23,927 nucleotides of DNA from CAZGCA01 sp964524145. GTDB taxonomy: Bacteria > Hydrogenedentota > CAZGCA01. Both the position numbers and the translations under genes were made by a program. Positions 15,237-21,639 of the stretch are shown piece by piece (the first letter of the stretch is position 1; each line of letters opens with the position of its first letter). Location: the NCBI GenBank assembly GCA_964524145.1, contig CAZGCA010000095.1, positions 1 through 23,927 of the forward strand, written 5' to 3'. The notes beneath the pieces were generated by a model that did no database searches, had not been told where the DNA came from, and was given only the letters and a program-made list of their open reading frames with translations.

Positions 15237-17630
15237 ATGCACATGCATAGAGTTCCCTTCTTGGTGATTGCGCTTCTTGCCGTTATGGGTCAGGAGTCGG
15301 TTCTAGCGGAATCGCCAGTTTCGGAAACGGCTGTCATGAGAAGTACAAGCGAGCTCCTTGCTCGTTGGCGAGGTGTGCGGCAGCTCGTGTTGGATGGCGA
15401 GATCGAGGAGAGCAGAAGTCGCGAGGCAGCTGTAGTGATGGCGTGGGGACAGATTCTTGAGAATGCGACGGACTCCGCTGATTCGGAGTTGGTCGAGCTG
15501 GTCGAGCGAACGATCGGTTCGGCCGATTATGCCCGTGAGCAACTAGCTGCGGCTCTGGATGCCCACGACACCGAAGATGACCATTTGGCAGCAAAGCGCG
15601 GCACCTTCTTCTCAGCGTACCGATCGCGCGTCGATGGCTCCGGTCAACTCTATCGGATTCATGTGCCACCGGAGTACGATCCCGAGCGCTCCTACGCGCT
15701 TGTGGTACGCCCGGGTACCTACCTGAAGTCTACCTTGCCGGAACGGCTGGCCGGTCCGGACCATTTTGTTCTGTCCTGCGGCGCTCGAGGTCAGAACGGC
15801 ATAGAGACGTTGGCCGTAATCGACGCTCTTGAAGCCATAGAGGACGTGTGCCGTCACTACAACATCGACCCGGATCGCATCTACCTGCAGGGCAGCAGCA
15901 TCGGGGGCGGGGGTGTTTGGTTGCTGGCGTCGCGCTACCCCGACCGTTTTGCGGCCTGTACCGTCGATTACGGCTGGACTTGGACGTCCGCTCCCTTCGC
16001 CGACAATGCCATCAATATCCCCATATGGATCTATCACGACGACACCGACATCTGGGTGCCCGTCGACGAATCGCGAACGGTGGTGCGTGCGCTGCGCAGC
16101 CGAGGTGGTCTGGTGATCTACAACGAGACCTCAGGGGGTGGCCACAGCCAACAGCTCAAGGACCCGTCATGGGATCCGCAATCCTGGTTGCTGAGACAGC
16201 GCCGACAGCGCTACCCGCACACTGTGCAGTACACGACCCCGACGCCCATGCGTGGCAAAGCGTACTGGCTGGAGATCCTCGCCCTCACCGATCCGAATGC
16301 CCTGGCATCGCTGAGGGCCCGTGCGGTGCAGGCTGAGGGAGGGACAGAAGTCTTTCTAGATCTGGAGAATGTCGAAGCACTGGCGATCGACCTGCCAGAA
16401 GAGCTGTTCCCGTGTGGTGGCAGAGTGAGTGTGATCGCTGGCGGCGTCCCGATGGACATTCCTCCACCCCTGCCAGAGCGCATCCATGTGAGTCGATCTC
16501 CTGAGACGCCCTTGTCCTATGTGCTCAAACGCTCCGCCCCACTGCGACAGCCGTCCTACCGTCCCTATGTCGCCGGAGGGTTGCATGCCATGTACGTGTC
16601 TGGGGAGCCGCTCATGATCGTGCGTGCCACGGGTGGCGGTGACGAGAATCTCATCGAAGCGATTGACCGATATTGTCATAGATTATCGACGCGCAATCTC
16701 GGATGGTGGCCTTTCCCACCGGGTCCATTCATGCAGGGGCGCATCCCCATCAAGGACGACGACGATGTGACGGTGCAGGACATGGCGCACTGCAATCTCA
16801 TCATCGTCGGACCAGCCAGTGCCAATAGTCTACTGGCGCGCCTCACCTCGCGGTTGCCCGCTGTCGAAGAAGGTAGGTACCTGTGCATCGGACCGGAACG
16901 CTACGAACTGCAGGGGAAAGGATACGGTCTCTTCCACTATAACCCCGGGGCACCCGAGCGACTGATCATGGTCATGAGTTCGCCGGCACCGGAGTTCTAC
17001 GCGTCCTTCAGCAACGGCGTAGCCGATCGCATGGGAGATGAGCGACCGCTGGGACTGGTGCTGGTGCAGTTGGATCCCCAACGCTCCGTTCGACACATCG
17101 CTTGGGATCATGCCTGGCAGGTGCCTGATGGTGCATTTCACGATCAAAGACTACCGGGGCTTTTCGCTGCGGAGGATTCGGCAGCACTGGTTGTGTTCTC
17201 CCGGGCAATGCGTGATGCGACTGGCACAGACTTCGCGCTCACGGGAACGGACTCTGCCGTTTTCCAGCAGGCCTGGCCGCTACCCGGGAAGTGGGACACG
17301 GAACATGCTCGCTGGCACGACCTGAAGGCAGCTATGCCCCAAAGACAGGTTCTGCTCGTGGGCAAGACTTCCGGTGTGGAGCTGCGTGCGCTCCTGCAGT
17401 CCAAGGCCGACGGAGACCACTTTAGGTTCAGAGTACTAGGCAACCCCGAACTACTGTCCAGGGTAGTGAGCGAGCGACCGGATGAGGCCATGGAATACAC
17501 CATCTGCCTGGACCCACGCATGATGAAGTACTACTACATAAACACCGGGAAGAACCTGATGGATGGCAGGGCGGTGCGGGTCGACCTGTTCGAGGCGGTT
17601 AGACGCGTGGCCAGAAGGGGCGCGCCGTAG
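15237..17630 (+). CDS. Cassette 4: large secreted alpha/beta hydrolase
   Basis: The product is 797 residues with a signal peptide (about 1-24, ending SVLA). A helical region (30-125) precedes an alpha/beta-hydrolase of the prolyl-oligopeptidase/PHB-depolymerase-esterase type: SGQLYRIHVPPEYDPERSYA, YNIDPDRIYLQGSSIGGGGV with nucleophile Ser221 in G-x-S-x-G, HDDTDIWVPVD with probable Asp271, and SGGGHSQ with His303. A further 480 residues (310-797) lack recognised motifs but contain a repeat of hydrolase-like features and end RRVARRGAP; this part may bind substrate. It likely cleaves an ester or peptide outside the cytoplasm. GGAG (15227-15230) precedes ATG 15237. I see no attC within it, so one cassette of about 2.5 kb carries it. 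Confidence 0.85.
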   Translation: MHMHRVPFLVIALLAVMGQESVLAESPVSETAVMRSTSELLARWRGVRQLVLDGEIEESRSREAAVVMAWGQILENATDSADSELVELVERTIGSADYAREQLAAALDAHDTEDDHLAAKRGTFFSAYRSRVDGSGQLYRIHVPPEYDPERSYALVVRPGTYLKSTLPERLAGPDHFVLSCGARGQNGIETLAVIDALEAIEDVCRHYNIDPDRIYLQGSSIGGGGVWLLASRYPDRFAACTVDYGWTWTSAPFADNAINIPIWIYHDDTDIWVPVDESRTVVRALRSRGGLVIYNETSGGGHSQQLKDPSWDPQSWLLRQRRQRYPHTVQYTTPTPMRGKAYWLEILALTDPNALASLRARAVQAEGGTEVFLDLENVEALAIDLPEELFPCGGRVSVIAGGVPMDIPPPLPERIHVSRSPETPLSYVLKRSAPLRQPSYRPYVAGGLHAMYVSGEPLMIVRATGGGDENLIEAIDRYCHRLSTRNLGWWPFPPGPFMQGRIPIKDDDDVTVQDMAHCNLIIVGPASANSLLARLTSRLPAVEEGRYLCIGPERYELQGKGYGLFHYNPGAPERLIMVMSSPAPEFYASFSNGVADRMGDERPLGLVLVQLDPQRSVRHIAWDHAWQVPDGAFHDQRLPGLFAAEDSAALVVFSRAMRDATGTDFALTGTDSAVFQQAWPLPGKWDTEHARWHDLKAAMPQRQVLLVGKTSGVELRALLQSKADGDHFRFRVLGNPELLSRVVSERPDEAMEYTICLDPRMMKYYYINTGKNLMDGRAVRVDLFEAVRRVARRGAP

Positions 17631-17697
17631 CATGAGGAGACCGGCAGTGTGCGCATGCCTGCGGCTTCATCTACCGGAACCTGCACATTGAGTGGCG

Positions 17698-17755
17698 GCA
17701 CAACTAAGCCTTGCACCTGACTCACTGTGCTCGCAGGTGAAGGATGGCGTTAGGA
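17698..17755 (+). other. attC4
   Basis: R'' GCACAAC (17698-17704) exactly complements GTTGTGC at the start of its own cassette, 2.5 kb upstream (15210). R' is GTTAGGA (17749-17755). The stem pairs CCTT and CACCTG (17709-17719) with CAGGTG and AAGG (17734-17743), with G17713 unpaired. This confirms that 15211-17749 is one cassette. Confidence 0.92.
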
Positions 17756-17762
17756 GAGGGAA

Positions 17763-18248
17763 GTGAAACGCGAACTGGCCAGTCAATATGAGATCGCGCT
17801 TACGATGCTCAAGGGCGTCATTAGCGAAACAGAAGAGGCCACTTGGGTCTACACCGACGAGACCAAGGAGGCCGCTTGGCATATCGCATACCACGCCGTT
17901 TACTATGCCAATGCGTACTGCAGCCCGAGCGAGGAGGCAGTCAAGAGATGGAATAGACAATCCAACGACTGTCATTTTCTTGGTCCCACGCCATGGCCTC
18001 CTCACGAGAGATTCGTGCCAAGCGAAACCTACTCAAAGGCTGATATCACCGAGTTCATCGACTTCGTCTTGAAGGTAATTCCTGAGTACCTGGAGCATCT
18101 TGAGCCAGAGAAGCCATGCTGGCCCCACTGGTACAAGCAGAATCAGCTCGAGTTCCACCTCAACAATCTGCGGCACATCCAGCATCACACGGCCCAGCTT
18201 ATTGAGCGGAACGGTGGTAGCTCCGTCGGTTGGATTGGGGTAGGATGA
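17763..18248 (+). CDS. Cassette 5: DinB-like putative metalloprotein
   Basis: The product is 161 residues, probably a four-helix DinB/YfiT-type bundle. The putative metal site is His44 (AWHIAYHAVYYANAY), with His138 and His142 in NNLRHIQHHTAQL; this H...H-x3-H set is the family pattern. Members are metal-dependent transferases, often bacillithiol or mycothiol S-transferases, or of unknown role; which applies here cannot be said. The start is GTG 17763, with GGAG 6 bases before it; that SD overlaps the R' box of the cassette junction. The stop lies 2 bases before attC5. Confidence 0.8.
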   Translation: MKRELASQYEIALTMLKGVISETEEATWVYTDETKEAAWHIAYHAVYYANAYCSPSEEAVKRWNRQSNDCHFLGPTPWPPHERFVPSETYSKADITEFIDFVLKVIPEYLEHLEPEKPCWPHWYKQNQLEFHLNNLRHIQHHTAQLIERNGGSSVGWIGVG

Positions 18249-18250
18249 TC

Positions 18251-18313
18251 TCCTAACCAAGGGTTGCACTTGACCGTCGCTTGCGCGCCAGCAAGTGAAC
18301 CCGCACGTTAGAA
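18251..18313 (+). other. attC5
   Basis: R'' TCCTAAC (18251-18257) exactly complements GTTAGGA at the start of its cassette (17749). R' is GTTAGAA (18307-18313). The stem pairs GGGTT and CACTTG (18261-18272) with CAAGTG and AACCC (18292-18302), with G18266 unpaired. Confidence 0.93.
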
Positions 18314-18326
18314 CAAAGGAGACGCA

Positions 18327-19463
18327 ATGAACGCAGAACAGAAGCCCAAAGGTCCATGGATCAACCGACTTGTAACGCGTCTGTTTACCGTCGTCCTGGC
18401 CGTCTTGATTTTTTGGCTCCTTGGTTTTTTCGTACAGGATATCAAGTCCATCAGAGGACCACAGTACAAAGAAATTGAGAAGCGGCACGTCGACCACTCC
18501 CTGGTTGACAGAAAAGGGTCACTTGACAGACAGATTGCTGACTTGGATCGAAGGATTGTCAACCGGAAAGAAGAGCAACGCATAGTCGGTGACAGTTCTC
18601 AGAACCTCCAGCGGACGATAAACCAGCTTATTGAACTTCAGAAGCTCAGCATCCAGAAGGACATAAGCTTGTCTGAATCTGAGCAGAAGAATCTCGGAAT
18701 CAGCCTTAACGGTTTTCTTGAGAGTCAAAAACGATACCAAGAACTGAATGCAGGCATATCGCAACTCATGGCGGAAAAACGCGGGTTGGAGGACGAAAGG
18801 AGGGACGTTGACAATCGACTTTCGCAGCAGCGCAAGCCGGCGCAGGAAGAGTATAACCAGCTTAGCAAGAAGCATAGACTGAAACTCGCGGGGCTTCAGC
18901 TCATAATCCTGCTTCCGCTTCTGGTGGTGGGAGCGTTCTTGATCATCAAGAAGCGAGTGAGCATCTATTTCCCACTCTTTCTTGCCTTCGGGTGTGCAAC
19001 ACTCGTCAAAGTGACTTTGGTTATGCACGAGTATTTCCCAAAGAGATACTTCAAGTACATTGTTATCACTGTGCTGCTCCTCGCAGTAGCCAGATTGCTC
19101 ATACACTTCATTAGGGTTGTGGCCTTTCCAAAGGCGCGATGGCTGACGAAGCAGTACCGTGAGGCTTACGAACGATTTCTCTGCCCAGTTTGTGAGTATC
19201 CGATACGAATTGGTCCACGGAGGTTCCTCTACTGGACACGGAGAACCGTCGGCAAGACCATCCTGCAAGAAGGACAAGCGGGCGACGAAGAAACCTATAC
19301 CTGCCCTTCGTGCGGGACAGTTCTATTCGAGAAATGTTCATCCTGCCAAAACATCAGACATTCAATGCTTTCACACTGTCGGCATTGTGGCGCAGAGAAG
19401 GAAATAGGATTACGTTCTAACCAGCGGATGGAGCCGGACGCTCCGCGCCGCTCATCCGCGTAA
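18327..19463 (+). CDS. Cassette 6: membrane, coiled-coil and zinc-ribbon protein
   Basis: The product is 378 residues. A first membrane helix (about 18-37) is followed by a long coiled coil (about 45-183; Glu/Lys/Gln rich), then three more helices (about 187-207, 211-233, 242-266), and a C-terminal region with four CxxC pairs: Cys286/289, 326/329, 337/340 and 351/354. These could form two zinc ribbons, the second CSSC...CRHCG. I do not recognise the full architecture. The last 14 residues, NQRMEPDAPRRSSA, are encoded by attC6 itself, so the natural C-terminus has been extended into the recombination site. AAAGGAG (18315-18321) supports ATG 18327. A role in sensing or organising something at the inner membrane is speculation. 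Confidence 0.82.
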   Translation: MNAEQKPKGPWINRLVTRLFTVVLAVLIFWLLGFFVQDIKSIRGPQYKEIEKRHVDHSLVDRKGSLDRQIADLDRRIVNRKEEQRIVGDSSQNLQRTINQLIELQKLSIQKDISLSESEQKNLGISLNGFLESQKRYQELNAGISQLMAEKRGLEDERRDVDNRLSQQRKPAQEEYNQLSKKHRLKLAGLQLIILLPLLVVGAFLIIKKRVSIYFPLFLAFGCATLVKVTLVMHEYFPKRYFKYIVITVLLLAVARLLIHFIRVVAFPKARWLTKQYREAYERFLCPVCEYPIRIGPRRFLYWTRRTVGKTILQEGQAGDEETYTCPSCGTVLFEKCSSCQNIRHSMLSHCRHCGAEKEIGLRSNQRMEPDAPRRSSA

Positions 19464-19471
19464 CGTTCTAT
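19415..19471 (+). other. attC6, last site of the array
   Basis: R'' TTCTAAC (19415-19421) exactly complements GTTAGAA at the start of its cassette (18307). R' is GTTCTAT (19465-19471). The stem pairs CGGATG and AGC (19425-19434) with GCT and CATCCG (19450-19458), with G19431 unpaired. No further attC with the matching R'' ATAGAAC is seen downstream. Confidence 0.92.
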
Positions 19472-19653
19472 GATATCCCCCGTGACTCCTGTCCCCTGTC
19501 CGCCCCCCGCCGCATCGCGTCCACTTTCTCGACGGCCTCACGTTGCAGCCGGAGCCGTTCTTCGTCGGACAGGGAGTCCCACCAACGCGCTATGCGCCTG
19601 CCCTCTTTCTGCCGCCGAGACACTAGCGACCTTACCGCGAACAGGGCGATTTG
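19468..19653 (-). pseudogene. Minus-strand protein fragment at the end of the array
   Basis: The minus strand is open for 61 codons and ends at TAG 19470-19468, whose bases lie in the R' box of attC6. It reads SRRQKEGRRIARWWDSLSDE, then ERLRLQREAVEKVDAMRRG, then ADRGQESRGIS: a Trp-rich W-D-x-L-x-x-E-E-R helix of the kind seen at the C-terminus of several plasmid or phage proteins. There is no convincing start and no SD. I do not recognise the family. It may be a truncated gene in a degraded seventh cassette or host DNA abutting the array. Confidence 0.4.
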
Positions 19654-19819
19654 TCAAGGCGTATGGAAGCTGGGCCGGATAGCAACCCAGAAACGGACGA
19701 CGACCACGGCTCAAACTTCGCGTTCTGCGCGTCCGCTTAAGTCGTAGAGCGCGGTTCGGCGGCTAACTTGCGCCTAGCTACCGCAGATACTGCTACACCG
19801 TCGACACCAATTAAACCGT

Positions 19820-19927
19820 GCTACAAAACATATGCGCACGTACGGTCACCTCGTCGAACAGTACAGTAGGGCAAAACCTCACCACTCTGAATGGTTCAAG
19901 CGGCCCTTTGCCCTCTCAAGTCGTTGA
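19820..19927 (+). pseudogene. Tyrosine-recombinase-like C-terminal fragment
   Basis: The frame reads ATKHMRTYGHLVEQYSRAKP and then HHSEWFKRPFALSSR before a stop at 19925-19927. T-x-x-MRTYGHL is the box around the catalytic Tyr in phage and transposon integrases (here codon 19841-19843). Nothing recognisable as a recombinase precedes it, so at most a tail remains. The match is short and could be chance. Confidence 0.35.
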
Positions 19928-20091
19928 TGAGCAACTTCTACCTCAGACTCGGCGTCCGCGAATTCAACCCCGCCCTTCCCTCCAACGGGAATCTGAGGGG
20001 CAAAATCGGCAAGGCGAAAGCCTGGGGCTCAGAACGCCCACTTTCCAACGCATTCTCCGCCTCACCGAGCGATCACGTTGGCAAATCCATG

Positions 20092-20120
20092 TTGACAATC
20101 CGATCAACTCCAACTAGTAT
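20092..20120 (+). promoter_or_regulatory. Putative promoter of the alginate-lyase-like gene
   Basis: A perfect -35 TTGACA (20092-20097) stands 17 bases before TAGTAT (20115-20120), which matches four of six -10 bases. The pair lies about 105 bases before the TTG start of the next gene, leaving a leader of moderate length. Confidence 0.45.
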
Positions 20121-20225
20121 GACTGCAAGACGGCCTGCGGTGGTCGCGGGCAGGTCCATGTGGGAACTGTTGGGTAGACTCTCTGTGCATTTTGCTAGAA
20201 CTCGCGTAGAGGAAGGAGACCTGCT

Positions 20226-21353
20226 TTGAAACACCACAATCTCTTAAAGATAATCACCTTGACCCTTGCCTCGTTTGCGCTGGCCCATCTGGTTCATGCG
20301 GAAGAAGAGCCATCTCCAGCGCTCATAAAGGCTGTGTTCATATCAGAGGCGCGCCTGCGTACACTTAAATCCCGCGTGGAGCACAAAGCCGAGCCCACGT
20401 GGTCGGCATGGCTCATCCTCAAGAAGTCTGCCGAGTCAGCTCTTGATCGAGAACCTCACGCGCCAACCGAGTGGTTTGTCCCTTTTTTCTATGAAGACCC
20501 GGATGGACACACCAAGGCCAAAGAGGGGCTCCAAGACGACGCCAACGCGGCCTATTCACTTGCTCTCGTCTATCGTATGACAGATGATGAACGATATGCC
20601 CAAGTGGCCGCGCGACTAATCAATGCTTGGGGCGCAGAGGTCAAGAACCTGAAACGTGAAGAAGACTCCTGCCTTTCCTTCAGTTACCATTTCCCCGCGT
20701 TGATTATCGCCGCCAGTCTGCTCAAAGATTCAGAAAGTTGGCCCACGGGTGAACAAGAGGCATTCAGACGCTTCGTGCGCGAAAAGGCACTGCCGCTCAA
20801 TACGATGTCGCGAAAGAACAACTGGGGCAATTGGGGCTTGGTACTCGTACTTGCCTGTGCCGCGTACACGGATGACCCAAGCCTCCTCGAGCGGGGAGCA
20901 ACGCGATGGAAGGAGTTCACTGAATCCCAGGTCGCCGCAGATGGCCATCTCATCCACGAGGTCAATCGCGGCGGGTTTGGCCGCAAGGGCGACTCTGGCC
21001 TCTGGTATTCAAACTTCTCCCTATTGCCGCAGACAATTGCCGCCGAGATTCTCCGCGTCAACGGTGTCGATATCTACGAATACGAATCCCCATCCGGGCG
21101 CTCGCTTCGCCAGGCGTTCGAGTGGCTGGCCCCATGGATTCGCGAGCCAGAGCGTTTCCCGTATTTCCAGGGCGGTGATGGTAAACAGCCAGGCGGGGCG
21201 GGCTATGTCAGCTACTTTGAGATCCTCAACGCCCACTGGCCCCACTCTGACGCCATGGCTGTCCTCGAGAGACTGCGCCCACTGTCAGCGCGCCATTCCA
21301 CGCCATGGTTGACATTCACACATGGGGATCTGCTCAATGACGCACGGGAATAA
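20226..21353 (+). CDS. Secreted alginate-lyase-family protein (PL5-like fold)
   Basis: The product is 375 residues with a signal peptide (about 1-25, ending LVHA-EE). The mature part is an (alpha/alpha)-barrel of the Alginate_lyase (PF05426) type: DDANAAYSLALVYRMTDDERYAQ, ARLINAW, LSFSYHFPALIIAASLL, RKNNWGNWGL in place of the classical NNHxYW, and GRKGDSGLWYSNFSLLPQTI near the C-terminal half. It may cleave uronic-acid glycosidic bonds by beta-elimination. The NNWGNW motif replaces the usual catalytic His of PL5, so activity on alginate is uncertain. The start is TTG 20226, chosen because AAGGAG (20213-20218) lies 7 bases upstream and a signal peptide begins there; no ATG fits. Confidence 0.82.
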   Translation: MKHHNLLKIITLTLASFALAHLVHAEEEPSPALIKAVFISEARLRTLKSRVEHKAEPTWSAWLILKKSAESALDREPHAPTEWFVPFFYEDPDGHTKAKEGLQDDANAAYSLALVYRMTDDERYAQVAARLINAWGAEVKNLKREEDSCLSFSYHFPALIIAASLLKDSESWPTGEQEAFRRFVREKALPLNTMSRKNNWGNWGLVLVLACAAYTDDPSLLERGATRWKEFTESQVAADGHLIHEVNRGGFGRKGDSGLWYSNFSLLPQTIAAEILRVNGVDIYEYESPSGRSLRQAFEWLAPWIREPERFPYFQGGDGKQPGGAGYVSYFEILNAHWPHSDAMAVLERLRPLSARHSTPWLTFTHGDLLNDARE

Positions 21354-21401
21354 ACTGGGGTAATAACTGCCCGACTCCTCGCGGATGCGGATCATCTTCT
21401 G

Positions 21402-21521
21402 CGTATCGACATGGCCGCTTCCGTGCGCATGGGTTTGGTAGGCCCGGTGCATCGTCAGCAATACGCCGATGGCAGCCTTCTCCCGTTCTACAACACCACG
21501 TAAGTCTCGCACGTGGGCCAC
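21402..21521 (-). pseudogene. Frameshifted DNA-methyltransferase remnant
   Basis: The minus strand reads HVRDLRGVVEREKAAIGVLL and then, after a shift of frame near 21447, GPTKPMRTEAAMS. Together these match the conserved 'VEREKAAIGV(F/L)ITLE-PTKPMRTEAA' block of a group of site-specific adenine DNA methylases often found on mobile elements. Nothing upstream or downstream of the block continues the protein, so it is a short broken remnant. It lies between the alginate-lyase-like gene and the GH2 gene. Confidence 0.6.
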
Positions 21522-21559
21522 GACGGAACCGGGGCTTTTTTGGTGCCGCGTTAATCAGG

Positions 21560-21565
21560 TATACT
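21560..21565 (+). promoter_or_regulatory. Possible -10 box of the GH2 gene
   Basis: TATACT (five of six consensus bases) lies 75 bases before the GH2 start. The -35 position holds only a T run (TTTTTG), so support is weak. Confidence 0.3.
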
Positions 21566-21639
21566 GGAGGGCACCAGGAATACGGCGGATGCAGCAAGGA
21601 GACGATTGGTACGCAAGCTCAGAGAAGGGAGTCGAGAAG

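Larger units (their letters stand above)
13618..19465 (+). mobile_element. Integron cassette array of six cassettes
   Basis: Cassette limits, set by the G/TT crossover points, are 13618-13942, 13943-14815, 14816-15210, 15211-17749, 17750-18307 and 18308-19465. Every cassette has one + strand gene with its own SD and ends in an attC hairpin. In cassettes 3 to 6 the first six bases plus the preceding G are the exact reverse complement of the cassette's own R'' box (GTTCGAA, GTTGTGC, GTTAGGA, GTTAGAA); in cassettes 1 and 2 six of seven bases fit. This is the signature left when a circular cassette opens at its attC. The genes are more AT-rich than the flanking glycan genes. There is no obvious promoter inside the array. 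Confidence 0.93.
19654..20225. other. Gene-poor stretch with a recombinase-like fragment
   Basis: Apart from the fragment at 19820-19927 and a promoter candidate at 20092-20120, I see no supported gene. Two overlapping + strand frames (from 19818 and 19891) have low-complexity, Arg/Ser-rich translations and no SD. Confidence 0.5.

Noticed and set aside
19471..20225. A seventh cassette with attC
   Set aside because: The expected R'' ATAGAAC followed by a stem is not found; a single CTAGAAC near 20193 has no matching hairpin.
19818..20229. Two overlapping + strand frames (99 and 112 codons) before the alginate-lyase-like gene
   Set aside because: There is no SD and no recognisable motif, translations are low-complexity, and they overlap each other and the promoter candidate.
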